Assembly: GCA_003415625.1 (NCBI GenBank)
Contig: PYIU01000003.1
Coordinates: 682,001-746,000 of the forward strand
Source of the DNA: Aquanectria penicillioides
Taxonomy: Eukaryota; Ascomycota; Sordariomycetes; Hypocreales; Nectriaceae
DNA length: 64,000 nucleotides
Direction: 5' to 3'
A program made the position numbers and the translations under genes. Positions 47,646 to 60,296 of this stretch are shown piece by piece. Position 1 is the first letter of the stretch; every line of letters starts with the position of its first letter. The notes under the pieces were generated by a model. It had not been told where the DNA came from, made no database searches, and saw only the letters and a program-made list of their open reading frames with translations.

Positions 47646-48028
47646 GTGAGTTTTTTTCGTTTTTTTTTTCGCGCTGGGTGCGGCGGCGAATTGGCTTTAC
47701 TTGGATGGTGTGTTTGGGCGTTCAAATTTCACATGGGCTTCAGCGTAGGCGTTTTGGGTTTGGATCATTTTCACCCGGAGTTTTGGGTTGGGACGCTGAT
47801 GCTGGACATTGTGATATCGAGGCAGTTGGTTGGGTGGGCTGTGTTGTTCTTGGGTATCATCAAACTAGCAGCCAAATCAATCGCCTATCTTCTTCGCTAT
47901 TGCGTAGCGCTAAAAGTGAATTTATATCAGGAGCCAACCTGACCAACGAATAGGATACAATAGCTTCGGTAATCGAGAATGTGTCAAGCCAGGTGGCGTA
48001 AGTGATACATCTAGTGTTGTCCGCTATT
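47646..48028. other. Convergent intergenic region
   Basis: 383 bp between two stop codons, beginning with T-rich runs (47651-47670). Only 3' flanks are seen. Confidence 0.55.
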
Positions 48029-49638
48029 CTAGAATTTATATGTCCATGATGATATTGTGTCGTTATAAACGAGTCTTCGCTTCGATGCTTCCTCCGCTGC
48101 CCACGCTGCCTCATTGTTCCGGCGCCACATCTCTATGCGGAGATCCAGTCCCGTCAAAAATGCCTGATACCACTCTCGCTTGAACTTTGGCAGCTTTCGT
48201 CCAACGCCCGCCTCGCCCTCTCCAGCGAGCTCTCGGAGGCCGTCAAAGTACTCTTCGAAATCCGGCGATATGACGGAGAACTTGGGCCCGTCGCCGTGTG
48301 TCTTGATTCGATCCGCCTCCCACCTCTCCATCTCCTCCAGGCTCGGCTGCTTCCCTCGCCCCGCGAGCAGACGGGCTGCGTACACCGCTTGCCACTCGAA
48401 GATCTTAAAGGTGAGACCCGCGCCAACGGCTCCGATGAAGAGCAGGGTTGGGTCCTTTTGCCACACGATGTGCTGGTACAGATCCGGCACGCGGTTGTTT
48501 CGGATGGGCACAGACGGGAGGAAAGGCAAGCTCCAGCTGTAGCCGGTTCCGAAGATGATGTGGTCCACCTCGGGGATCGAGTTGCCGTCTGCCAGGTGCA
48601 CTGTTCTTCCGGAAACGCGGGCAATGGAAGGATGCTTTGCGATACGGGGGTGGCTGAAGGCACCGTCGCCAAAGTAACCATTGGCAGTGTGCCCGATGAC
48701 AATGGTATGGACGGGTGTCTTGGCTGTACCGATCAGATCTACCGCAATGTCTGCTGCTGAAACCGATGCTCCAACCACAACCACCCGCTACATGTCGTTA
48801 TGTAAGTATGGCTTTGTCGTAGAATTTTGTCTTGAAGTGCGCTCAATGGTTAGAAACTCACCTTGTTGGCGTAGCTATTCTTCCCTCGAAAGTGCTTGCT
48901 ATGCAAAACACTGCCTGGACGCATCTTCTCAAACTCTTCGAGCCCTCGATGGGTGGGATGTATGGCACCCAGTAATGTCCGCTGGCTACAACCACGGCAT
49001 CAAACCACTCGACCCACCAGTAGTCCTGCTGTTGTCCCTCCTTTCGCAGGGTCACCCTCCACTCGTGGCCCACCTTCTCGACGTTTTCCACCGAAGTGTT
49101 GTAGGAGACAAAGTCTTCATATCCATTCCGCTGCAGGAGCCCTTCGATGTATGCCCGCAGGACCTTCCATGATCTAAATGGCGAGTCTGGGCCATGCATG
49201 CCAATGGTCCGCTCACTCCGGATCTCTGGGATCTTCTCCTGGCTGTACTCCATGGCCAAGCTGTCCACGTTTGTCTCCAGATACGGGTACACAGACGACT
49301 CCTCAAAGCGCGGCTGGTCCGACTTTGGCACCAGCGCGGGCAGCTTCTCCGGGATGGGCAGAGGGATATCCGCGGAGCGAGCTGCCAGCCGCGCAAAGTT
49401 GGACAGCGTTGGCGGAGGCTTCGTGTCGCCAATCCTACAGGCAAGGCGTCAGCAAAAGGCTCCCAAAATCTGGTCGCTGGGCCCAATACGGCACGGGAGC
49501 ACTCTACCAGCATCCTCCGGCTCCCTCGCGTCGCTCAAACACACGGATGATGTCGAATGTCTTTTCCTGGGCGAGCGCATCGACAGCGATGGCGCCCGCC
49601 GGTCCGGCCCCAATCACCGCCACCCGCTTGACTGGCAT
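48029..49638 (-). CDS. Flavin-containing monooxygenase (FMO-like), one apparent 1-nt frameshift
   Basis: FAD- and NADPH-dependent monooxygenase of 487 residues from three exons (introns 49435-49507 and 48788-48861). The FAD-binding loop is GAGPAG (10-15) near the N terminus (VKRVAVIGAGPAG). VVASGHYWVPYIP precedes the FMO signature region (GSVLHSKHFRGKNSYANK). The NADPH loop is VVVVGASVSAADIAVDL and the C-terminal FGTGYSW matches the family's ATGY-like motif. The frame breaks after IPPIEG at CCC 48943-48945 of the + strand. One more base gives IEGLEEFEKMRPGSVLHSKHF and a total of 1464 nt. The substrate cannot be told; fungal members act on amines, sulphides or secondary-metabolite intermediates. 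It could be called dimethylaniline monooxygenase-like. Confidence 0.85.
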
Positions 49639-50972
49639 TGTGAAGTTGGGAGGGAGGGCGGGTTTGTCTCAGTGCAGGTTTCTTAGGTCAGAGTCAATTT
49701 CCCCAACAGGGCTTGGATGTGACAGTCAGATCAGCAACGTCGTTGTCAATGGGAGCCTCAATCACCCAGGAAACAGGTTAAAAGATGTCTCAATCTTATA
49801 GCGTTCTCGAAGCTCCGTGAGCCTCGTAGACCGCCGCTAGCTCTCCACTTTTCATTCGCCGATTCAACGACGCATTGGTTTAACGGCAGCCAGTGACGAC
49901 GAGGCTCTGTGTGGAGGTCCGTCATGACGCTCTTTACACTGCTACAGCACGCCATCGCCGGAGTCGGGGCATGTTTGATAACAAGGGCCAGAGCTGACGA
50001 ATGGCAACGAGGGGGCCCTGGCGTCGATGCAGACGATATCCGGCACTTAAAGATACACATGATTGTATTTCCTCCATTCTCTCACCCAGCATCAATTGAT
50101 ATCCCAGACGCCTTTTCTCGGGTCAACGGCTAGACTGTCGGCTTATCGACCATATATTTACTTATGTAGACGCGGGGTTGCATACCATACCCAGAACAAC
50201 CTTAGCTTTAGCTTTCAGGACAGCCATTCGCGCAGAACTGGCAGCAACAGGGATGCTGGGTCTTTTTTCGGGGATTGAATGCGAATATCCAAGACATACA
50301 AACTAACCAAGTGGTTACAGCTATCTTTAATGAACATGCACCCATACCGTTAGAAATTTACCTCTTAAATGCGTTCAGTGGCTTGGGTAGAACTAAACTC
50401 AGTCTTTAAAAACGCACAGACTGAGTGAGTTGCGGGGTTCCCGTTGTAAACTTTTGGAAATGGCTACCCTACACGAGAAAGAATTTTGGTTGATGCGAGT
50501 GCTGAGTTGACGGACGTTTAAGAAGAAGAAACCACACAGGTCAATCGCCGATTAATTTGAGATCAAACTTCAATTGAGTATTTTTGGGAAAGTGTTGAAT
50601 ATAGAAGAGATAAGAAACGCTGCTAGTGTTGAAGCTACACGTCACTAAATGATAAGGTGAATCCTTCGCCTAAAAAACAACAATCCCATGGGAGCAGCAA
50701 TGCATTTTGTTAAGTGGATCGTTCAACTGCCCAAATATAACCATATCTACAATCTGAAAGCTAGACCGTGTACTTCCCAGGCAAAATTTTCTCTGGAATT
50801 TCAAGTAGGCAGAAGAACTGGATTATCACACGGGGGCAATTTATTGGCTTTGGTATCCTCGGTATAGTTATATGAAACACTGCCAAAGAGCCATGTCTCC
50901 TGTTGGGAACTATTTGTCATAACGCTTCCTCTCTCATCCTCATTATATTCATGCTTATTTGGTGCGTCGCTC
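49639..50972. other. Intergenic region upstream of the monooxygenase
   Basis: 1.33 kb between the FMO start and the GST stop. The half nearer the GST is AT-rich, without conserved open frames. It must hold the FMO promoter and the GST 3' UTR. No RNA gene seen. Confidence 0.5.
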
Positions 50973-51781
50973 CTAGGCTCTGAGCGTAGCAATTTTGTTC
51001 TTCGTGGCTTGAATCACCTTGTCCTCGTTGTAAATGGAAAGCACAGCGGGGTGCTTGATAATTTCCTCTGCCCACTTATAGAACTTGGGAGCAACTTGCT
51101 GAAGCTCTTCCCTGACACTGGTTGGGATCACCCCGTGCTTTGAGAGGTGCAGAGTCCGAAGCACAAATGGGCCAGTCAAAACCTAATATCTGGATTAGCC
51201 CTCCACAAGCAGAATGTGAAACGATGGCGACTCATACCTCAGCCAATGTGATGTTCTCATGTCCTCCAAAGAATGGGCTAGCGCCTTCGAGCAACGGCTC
51301 TACTTCCTTGGCAACCGCAGCTACAAGATCCTTGGCGGCCTGCTTTGCCTCGCTAGCTGACTTTGAAAAAATGGACTTTGCGTAGTGCGGCTGAACCCTG
51401 CTGAACCACGCATCAACGAAAAAGGCGATTCTGGCCCGAGCAAGAGCGCCTTCTGGCGTAGATGAAGGTGGCCCTAGGTGTGATGAGTATGCATCGGCCA
51501 GGAACTGAGCCACGATCGCAGACTCTCTGATAATCTCCCCGTTGTATGACAAGGTGGGAACTTGGCCACGAGGGTTCACCCTTAAGTACTCAGCGGTTCG
51601 AGGAACATCAAGATCGATGATTTCCTCCTTAAAGGGAATGCCTAGCTCAGCGAGGACAATGTGAGCCCGATGAGCCCCTGCAGGTATTGATCAGAACCGG
51701 TCTACCACACTGAGCCAGGCCGAACTTACAAGGACACCTGTGATTGGTGTAAAGAATAATCTCTGCAATTTGAGAGCCCAT
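50973..51781 (-). CDS. Glutathione S-transferase (omega/URE2-like)
   Basis: Three exons (introns 51678-51729 and 51183-51237) give 702 nt and 233 residues, all phases consistent. The N-terminal thioredoxin fold has LYTNHRCPWAHRAHIVLAEL (~10-29), where the CPWAH motif places a cysteine at the usual active-site position, as in omega-type enzymes. IDLDVPRTAEYLRVNPRGQVPTL contains the conserved cis-Pro of the glutathione-binding site, followed by ESAIVAQFL (the E-S pair that contacts the glutathione gamma-glutamyl group). The all-helical C-terminal domain runs from ~95. Likely cytosolic, conjugating or reducing glutathione adducts. It lies between the FMO and an MFS transporter, all on the minus strand. 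Confidence 0.88.
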
Positions 51782-52461
51782 TCTGTTCAATTTATTGCTA
51801 TATCTATGTGGTAGAGAGTTTCGAGTGAGGGTTGGATAACCTGATTGTTTCAAGAATTGATGTAGTGTTTAAGAGGCTCGAAACGAAGACTACCATTAGC
51901 GGGGGACGACAATTTGTTGTAGAAATAGCTGGAAGAGGAGCTCAATTATTAATACTTCACTAGGCGTTGCGTGCTTTCTCCTCACAAAGATGCACCATAG
52001 TATTGCACCATTCCAACCTGGGCTGGTCCATCCAATGGCGGAGCTCCGCGCGCAGCTCAAAAATATGGAGTGATTGAGCTGCACGATTGCGCTATAAGTG
52101 GCACCCATCGCATCCAACGTGGAGATCATGGTAAGCCATTTGAAGAGATTGCGTCAAATATGCAGGGATTTGTAATACAGTTAAAGTTGTATCTGCCACT
52201 TTAGGCCATGGCAGAAAGAAAGCTGACGTTGAACTATATGTGATTCCCCTCCAAGCATTGACTAGGTCTCCTGGTCATCTAGGACTTGCGGAAATACGGA
52301 AAAAGAAATACTCTTATGTAGTCTACATGAAATATAATAAACGGCATGGAGTAGAGTAAAAAGAATTCTCCTCGTGCTATTGTGTTTCATGTCATAGTAG
52401 ATTGATGTATACTCGGGCCAACATTGAGTGATACCACTCTGCCCGAAGGTGACGATATTAT
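51782..52461. promoter_or_regulatory. Intergenic region GST promoter / transporter 3' flank
   Basis: 680 bp, AT-rich. It carries the GST 5' leader and promoter and the 3' UTR of the transporter, both genes on the minus strand. Short open frames here are not convincing. Confidence 0.5.
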
Positions 52462-54023
52462 TTAGAACTTGACCGCCAGTTTGAGACCAGTCTTGGTAAG
52501 GCGTGCTCCGAAAGCCAGGAGGGTACCGGCAAGGCAGAGCACGCCAGCGAAGATTTTCAGGCCAAGATAAGAGCCGCCATCTGCCTCGATGATGGCTCCA
52601 GCAATCGGGTTGGTGACTAGGCCGCCGATTGAAGCACACATAAAGAGGAGACCAGTTCGATATCCGAATTCCTCTGGGGGAGAGATTTCAGCAACTAGGG
52701 CAGGAGAAAGGGAAACGTAGGCTCCAGATGAGAATCCGAAGAAAATAGCGAAACAAACAAGAGCGGCGTCACTGTTGGCAGGAATCCAGAGCGCAAGAGT
52801 CAGGATGCCAGTCATCGCACAGACGGCAGTAAAGACATTGAAATGACCCAGGTTATCGGCAAACAGACCAACAAGAGATCGCCCAAAGAAACTATTTTTG
52901 TTGTTAATATCAATGCTACCGCACGAGAGGGAAGTAAGACCAACCTAGCAGCGTTTAGGATAGGAACCAAGTACGCAAGAAGGTGGGCGCTCATTCCGGA
53001 GGCGCGAGCCTCCACAACAACATAATCAATGGGGACAAAGATACCAAAGGTGATTAGGGAGAAGCCAAGCATCAGCAAGACACTTGCAGTCTCTCGGAAG
53101 GGAGCCAAGTGGTTTGCCTTCTTGGTTGGGTCACGCTTAATCGGTACTCGTGGCCGCACGGTTAAAACGGCGATAACTAGGAGGAAAAAGATGAGAAATG
53201 CACAGATGCGCATGGTCCAGCCATAGCCGACTTCTGGAATCAAATGAGTGATCATGATGGGAAAGAGAACGCCGCCGATGCTGGATCCTGTCGCGCACAT
53301 GCCAAAGGCTACTCCTCGTTTCTTGTTGAACCATGATGGGACACTGCTAAGGGCTTTGTATGGATATCAATTAGCATTAGAGAATAGGGTTTAGCGAGAT
53401 TAATCATACCCGGAGAGAAGATTGCGGATGCTCCGAGCGCGCTACAAACGCCCTGGGACAGCAGGATCTGATAATATTGGGTTGCGAGAGAAGCCATCAT
53501 CAAGCCGAACACGTGTAGCAGGGCACCTCCCATGATCAGGGTGCGAGGACCGTACATGTCATGAAGTCTTCCCACGACAGGGCCCTGTAGCCAGGATTTC
53601 GTGAGCGGGTATCAACAAATGACAGGGGCAAAATCCCGGACGTACCATGACCATGACGAAGAAGATTTGCAACGAGGGAATCCAAGCGATGGTGCTGGAA
53701 GAATAGTCCTGTAGCAAGGTGCGCGTGTAGTAGTCCTGGAACACTCCTATACCTATAAGTCGCAGCGTTAAATAGCGAAGTCTTTGAAATGACGGTCAGA
53801 TTGCCTCCAACTCACTGTTGATCCAGCCGAAACTGCAGAATGAAGTGCACCAGGTCCCGAATACCACCATCCACGCCGCAGCACCGCCATCGGGAATCTC
53901 GTCGAGCGCCTTGTTGGTGTTTTCCTGGTCTTTGGCGGGCGAACTGCCCTTTTCCACTTCAGGAGCAACGGTCATCGACTCCAGAGTCGAGTTGACATTG
54001 GTGGTGCTGCTGTTGGCTGTCAT
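52462..54023 (-). CDS. MFS transporter, monocarboxylate-permease type (MCH family)
   Basis: Five exons (introns 53753-53815, 53585-53645, 53354-53409 and 52892-52944) give 1329 nt and 442 residues with coherent phases. The N terminus (~1-45) is hydrophilic and leads to the fungal MCT signature [14 protein letters not shown]. About twelve membrane spans follow, with [14 protein letters not shown] between spans 2 and 3, [21 protein letters not shown], and [16 protein letters not shown] in the second half. Homologues in yeast (Mch family) transport riboflavin or unknown carboxylates, so the substrate is open. It sits directly downstream of a divergent promoter and is co-oriented with GST and FMO genes. 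Intron 4 has the weaker donor GTTGGT. Confidence 0.87.
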
Positions 54024-55870
54024 TTTGAAGAGTCGCCTGGGATTGAGGCCGAATTGGATGAGCTTGTCGATCCCAATGCCATGTGGGATTCAAACAATTC
54101 TATATAAACTCGTACTATTCTCAATGGTGACTCAAGGTTTCAATGGATATTTTTTTGGTACTACGTCTCCGGCAACCACGGCACCTCACCTTGTGATCCA
54201 AGGGCGTAGATTGTGGGGACCGGGGTTAACGGAGTCTCGGCGGGTGCTTGGCAAATAGGCCGTGGCATAGACCGCGAAGCTACGGGGTATTCCTGCGGAA
54301 GTATTTCACTGCCGAGCTTATCAATCTTATCATTTCGTAGCTTGTCTGAAAATCTAACCGTCAAGTTCTAAAAATGAAGACTTGAACAAGACTGCCAAGG
54401 GGTAATATGGTAGTTGCTCTCAGGTGTGAGCTTGCTGTGATTACTTCGAGATCTCCATCACCCTGGTAGTCTGCGTGCTGGACAAGATCGTACTTGGCCC
54501 ACACAAAGGCTTTGCATTTCAGCCCGCAGAGAAGCCGCGGTCAACATTTAATGGATGTAAACGATCTTTCATCGTTCTAAGGAAGGGTGTAGGAAACATT
54601 CCTCTCTGGAGAAAACTCGTGACTCACTGTGCACCCCACGACGGATAACCCGCGGATCGCTTGCGCACTCACGTCCGTCCGTCAAGAGGTTTCGTAATGT
54701 CAATCAACAGGTGGGAGGGCGGGAAGATTTCCGCTTAACTGACGCTAGCCAAGTATTGAGCCTTTCAAAAGCTTTCTTCAGAAAGCCGGCGTCACACCGG
54801 ACCCGAGCATCATTGCCCGTTCCGTTGCTCGGCAGGAAATAACGGGAATTGGCCTTGTGGGTCACGACACATTCTGCACATCGGGGTTTCGCACAAGTCA
54901 TCACATTTTGTATAGAAAAGATGATCTAACACGAAGTACTGGCTCGTAGGATCATAGCCTGATGACGTTGGTGTGCAGAGCGCCTGGTTGACTTGCTACT
55001 ACTCTCCTCGCTTAAGACGTGCACCTCGATGTGAGAGGATCGCGACCAGATTCCCGAGTTAGACAATTCTAGGATTGCAACATGGCAAGAAGCAATTTGA
55101 GATTTGTAGCCCCAATGCTCAATCTCCTATGGCATGCAGTAATAGCTTTTTGCCAGGAATGCATGGAAGCTCAACGAACAAGCCAACACGCACAATGCTC
55201 GTTAGACTCACATGAAGGTATCCACACCGGCTCCGACCTCTTGCAGCGGCTGCAAAACTCAATGCGAATGGCTCAGAGTAGAGTTTGAACCGGCATTATC
55301 AAGACTTTAATTCACCGTTGGACCACCCATATTCAATGTCCAATCGTGTAGCGTCGTACAGCCTGAAGTTCTGAACGGAGATCGGATTTACTGGGGTGTG
55401 TGTGCGGAAAACAGGGGTCCAGGGGTTTTTGCAGCGGGTTCGGCCGAGATTCCCGTGACTTCAGACGCGGCCACGGAGCTTGGCCTTACGGCAATATGTC
55501 CGACGGGACTGGCTGCAGACGCAACACATGGCACGGCATGGTATGTCGGGCAGCGTTTTGGGAATACCGTATGGCCTGTTGAAGAACATGCTCGAGCTAC
55601 GTCGACAAGGCGACACGCTGCATGATGACAAAGAAGCGACTTGGATTCAAGGAGGATTGTCGTCTCGCTCAGCTCGTGTTCGCGGACTTTCCTTATCCCG
55701 GCCTGCACGCGCCGCAACACGTGAACCTCAGCCTCCACGCCTGCGAAACATCGAAGCTCGTGTCGCCAAGTTGACAGCTCGCCGCAAGAGTTGCAGGCGG
55801 CTATCGACGTCGACATCAACATCAATTCTCCATCGCGCCCCGTCACCCACGCTCGTTGTAATCGCTCAAG
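54024..55870. promoter_or_regulatory. Divergent intergenic region transporter/Mpv17
   Basis: 1.85 kb between divergent start codons. Several overlapping open frames of 60-196 codons near 55.4-56.1 kb partly overlap exon 1 of the Mpv17-like gene in other frames and show no conserved motif. No mobile-element ends or RNA genes seen. Confidence 0.45.
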
Positions 55871-56679
55871 ATGCCGTCTCCCATTCTCAGCTCGACGCTG
55901 CAGGCTGCAGGTCTCTCTTCAGTCTCCAACCTGTTCGCGCAGCTCATCGAGGCGCACCAGGAAAAGGTCAGGACTGCTCCACTCCACTCGTGTGCCCTGA
56001 ACTGAGATCCCTCCCTGAACGACGCCATGATCGTGCAGCCCCCCCGTCTCTGTGCCATTGCACCCTCTAAGCACCCAACCCAATTGCTAATGCTCGTCGC
56101 CCCGTAATAGCGCCCAGTCACGTTGGAGATCCTCCCGCTGCTGCGCTTCGTGACCCTCACTTTGATCACTGCGCCTCCCAACTACCACTGGCAGCAGTTC
56201 CTTGAGCGTACTTATCCCGCATATCCCACCCCTCAGCGGCCCCAACGTATCGGGGATATCGAGATGAGACCTCATGACGATGCCCCAGAGCTCAAGGAGG
56301 GCTTTCCTGCCCGCCCTGGTACCCCGGATGCCAAGTTTAGCTGGCAGAACACCTTCACTAAGTGGTTCGTGGACTGCATCACGGCCGGAGCTATCATGAA
56401 CACCATTGCCTTCCTGGTTATTATGGGTCTCCTCAAGGGCCTAACCCCATACTTGATCTGGCGAAACATCATGACTGTAAGCCGTTTCTTGATTCGCCTT
56501 GTTCTTTCGCTAACTTCCGACAGGAAACTATTCCTATCATTGTGGCTGGCTGGAAAATTTGGCCAATCGCTTCCATCATTAGCTTTACCTTCATCCCTGT
56601 ACAGAGACGCATTGTATTTTTGAGTTTCATTGGTCTTCTTTGGGGTATCTACATGAGTCTGGTTGCTTCAAGAGTGTAA
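55871..56679 (+). CDS. Mpv17/PMP22 family membrane protein
   Basis: Three exons (introns 55967-56110 and 56477-56523) give 618 nt and 205 residues. The order of motifs is that of the family: RPVTLEILPLLRFVTLTLITAPPNYHWQQFLERTYPAY in the middle, KWFVDCITAGAIMNTIAFLVIM, and ETIPIIVAGWKIWPIASIISF before the C-terminal FIGLLWGIYMSLVASRV. About four membrane spans are expected. Members sit in the mitochondrial inner membrane (Sym1/Mpv17) or peroxisomal membrane (PMP22); the sequence alone does not decide which. The inserted Arg/Pro-rich stretch (~72-105, RPQRIGDIEMRPHDD) is typical of filamentous-fungal paralogues rather than of yeast Sym1. Function: small-solute channel or homeostasis role, by family knowledge. 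Confidence 0.85.
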
Positions 56680-56965
56680 CGGAGTCAATAGGGTTTTTCT
56701 TTCTTTCTGGATATTGAAGTCTTAGTACTATGTGATAGAGTTGGTAAGGAAAAGAATGGGCCCTCTGATGTCGTGTGTTTTCTTTTCAGTTCTAGGCTGA
56801 ATAATGTCCGACCCTGGGGTAGCACACCGCAAGGGATTGGATTGGGGTGTTGGCCAATAATGGCAATAGACTGATAACTATTTGAAAATGATGAACTCCC
56901 CTGCTATCTAATTATGAGCAGGCCTGTTCCCATTCAACTCACTTAGGGTGTTGCTGTAATAACAC

Positions 56966-59900
56966 TTACGCCCTCGCATTCTTCAAGTACCGTGCGATAT
57001 GGGGGTGAGTAGTGTTCTTGATAGCTCGAGCAAACCGATTCTTGACGACGTCCTTCTCAGATCCAGCATTCACGAGCAATTTAACAATGTCCAAAAGCCC
57101 CCAAATTGACGCAATTTCAATAGCAGAACCAAACCCTCTGGGCCCACAAGGCCTGTTGACATCCGCGTTTGACTCCAAGAGAAATAAAACGAGGTTGAAA
57201 TCGCCCAACATGCAGGCTCCCTGCAGGGGCGTATGCGTTTCCGAGTCAGCGTTAACATCCGCACCATTATTGATTAGAAGACGTGCAACTTCAATTGCAT
57301 TTGCAGTGTCCGATTGACATGTTTGCTGAAGCGGCGTCATATTACATGGTAGCACGAATGAGAATGGGCTTCTGAGATCAACGTCGGCACCATGTTGTAT
57401 GAGCCACCGGGCGATATCTACATTGCCTGAAGTACAGGCATTACTCAACGGAGATGAAGCTGGTATGTCATCCAACTGGAGTATTATTAGCTAAGAAACT
57501 TAATAATCATGATTGCATGTATTGGGAATGTTCGGCCGTTTTGAGTGTAGTATCCCGGCTACATCTCTTTCCTCTAAACCTCGAAAGCTGCTTCACATTC
57601 TTGGAAAAGAAGAAAATAGAACCTACATCGTCGATAGCATGACCACGGGTGAGATTGATATCGGCGCCATGTTGGACTAAACACTTAACGATATCCAAGT
57701 GAATCCTGGCCCCTAACTGAAGAGGGGTAGGAAATAATGAATGAGATGAGTTAACGTCAGCACCTTTAGATATAAGAAGCTTTAAGGCATCTAGAAGGAT
57801 TTTAATGTCTTGATGCGACTGTGGACTAAGAAGACATTGGATTGGTGTCGAGCAGGTATCGCAAAAGCCACTGGTATTGCATGGTGTGTTTAAACACGCT
57901 CCTTGATCAGTTAGAAATTGAAGCTTAGCATAAGCTTCTGGTACTCCCAAGTCGGATACTAATAGACAAGCCCTGCCTGCCTCATATGCACCCGAGTGCG
58001 GTGGTCCATGTATGAATTTGCCACCCTGAGCCCAGATATATTCAACTGTTGATAAGCTGCAAAATTCCAGAGCAAATATGAGAGCCGTGGTTAATTCCGA
58101 ACTTCCATAGAGGTAACTCGGCTCACTCAATATTGAAGTCGAACGATTTATTGTCTCAGCCAACATATCTGGATCGTCATATAAGAGGGTTAGGGCTAAC
58201 TGATGATGTTCCCTATATTTCTTGACTAGGTCCGCCCTCACAAGTAAGGGGAGCAGGCCCCTGACGGAATGTGGGTATTCTCTGAGGATCTGCAACACGG
58301 CCGTGATAGCGTGTTCGGGTATATCATCCACTATCTCGAGGATGAGACACATTATCTCCAGGTCGCCACATTCGTCAATAATTTCTCGACACAAGGCTAA
58401 ACAAAACGGGTGCAGCACATCCAAATCTTCAATCATTTCCCAGAGTGAAACGTTCGAGTCACTAAAATGCTGAAGTTTGGGATTTTCTCTCTGAATTCGT
58501 TTGTTGATGTGATTGGCGAGCGAGGGTTGAAGAAGACCGGCAGAACCGTATCGCATTTGCAATATTAGATAGTTCAGGTCAATGCCCGAACATAGAAGTG
58601 ATCGTGCCATTTCCACATTGTTGAATCTTATCGCCATGAGCAAGCGCAATTCGTCAAAACCCGACGAAGTGGTGTCAATGCCGACATGGTTGGAAACCAA
58701 GCATCTGCATATTTCTAGGCTGACTGGATCAAGAATCCAGGGGAGAAGATCTGAGGCCAACTTTGGACAGTGGAAGAAAAATGCTTCAGCAAAAGTGAAA
58801 GGGCATGTCTCTGGATCCATGCAATCAAGTGCTCCCTTATCAACGTCTCGAGCTTCAGTACCAAGGAAGAATGTCTGGATTAAATTTGTTGTGTAATCGA
58901 TTCTATCGGTTAATGGAAGGTGCTTGAGGTATTTGTCGAAGATTTGATGCAATGGGGTCTCACTGCCGAGCAGCAATGTTGCCATTTTCCAATTCTTTGA
59001 CCGAACCGCTCTCTGAACAGCATTTATCTGTGGGCGTTTGTGAGACAACATGGTCTCCGCTATATCAAGAACGTCTAAAGAAGCAATTGCATACAGTAGC
59101 CGATTCATACGATTGCCTGAACTGAGTTCATAAAGATGCGATCTGATGGCAAAAAATGCAAGTCGGACAGCGACTGCAAACTTTGGCGAGATGGTCTGTC
59201 TTCCCAATATTGTGAACGGGTATACCGCTTCCCCAACCGAGATGATGAATTTGTACGCAAAAGAAACTAGTTGCTTATTTCCGGGTGTCAACAATAACCA
59301 GAGAAGTTCGTCTTGGTGATCATCCATGAACCAGTCGATGAGATGGCGCGATCCGAAGTGCGTGTTGATGATAACGCTGATTGCCATATTGAGGAGATCT
59401 GTCGATGAACAATTCTTCAAATTCGAGACATCGGTCGGAAACCCCGGCACTCTGTTTCGGTAGTAGCACAAGTCTTCCGAGGTCAATATTGAAACTAGTG
59501 CCGCCCAAGTCCAGGAGTGATCTAGACTCCTGGGGATCGAATCACCGAACTTGGTGCTATCAATTCTGTGGCTATCTGACCGGGGAAAATGGTCATGATG
59601 AATGCCTACACATAGTTCAGAAACTGACGCGACAAATATGTGGCCATGCCTCACCAGCAACTGCAACTGGGGTTCGTCCTAGAACTGGAATGCCTTCAAG
59701 CCAAGTGAGACGGCGAAGAACTTCCAAAGACCCGTAGTCGTTCTCAGATAAGGTGTCAGATAACATGGATAGATTGGTTGAATGATTTCCGTCAATTCGC
59801 GTTGACCGTATTTCAATGCGATGCGATTTTCCACCTGAATTGGGGTCAATAAAGTCAACAGCCAACACTTGAGATGATCTTACTGATACTTGAAGGCGAT

Positions 59901-60296
59901 TCACAAGGACCGGTCCACTTTTTGACCTCCCTGGCAAGCCTTTTGCTATCAACAATCTTACCATCCCAAAGAACCTGGCTTGTTTTTGGATCAAGTTGCC
60001 GGTCAGATAGCGTTGATGTAATAAATTGCCAGTCCTTTGATGTAAGATTCTTTGATCTGCCTGAATTCTTCACATTTACGAGGTACTTGTACTGCCGCTC
60101 CCTATGTGAGGACAAGATTGTGAGAAATCAAGTACACATCGCCATAAATGGCATAAACTCACGTCGCATTCAGTTTATACTTCCGTTTCATGTGTTTCAT
60201 TATCATTCCTAGCTTCCAATTTTCATCAAAGTAAAGATTGAAAATTTCCTCTCGATAAGGGCTCCAATCCGAAAATTCCTTGACGAATTGCTGCAT
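56966..60296 (-). CDS. Clr5-domain ankyrin-repeat protein
   Basis: Five exons (introns 60102-60162, 59835-59883, 59606-59654 and 57476-57626) give 3021 nt and 1006 residues. The N-terminal ~70 residues form a Clr5 domain (SDWSPYREEIFNLYFDENWKL, then ERQYKYLVNVKNSGRSKNLTSKDW). This predicted helical, possibly DNA-binding module is found in many fungal proteins. A long region of mostly helical, weak ankyrin-like units follows. The last ~250 residues carry clear ankyrin repeats (LKLLISKGADVNSSHSLFPTPLQ, CLVQHGADINLTRG, IARWLIQHGADVDL, LLINNGADVNADSETHTPLQGA). The start is placed at 60296. A TTTCAG directly upstream could be an acceptor for an additional 5' exon, so the N terminus is not certain. 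Function unknown; Clr5-ankyrin genes are expanded and variable in Sordariomycetes. Confidence 0.78.

Noticed and set aside
55480..56070. 196-codon + strand open frame upstream of and overlapping the Mpv17 gene
   Set aside because: It runs through exon 1 and intron 1 of the Mpv17-like gene in another frame and has Arg/Ser-rich composition without conserved motifs.
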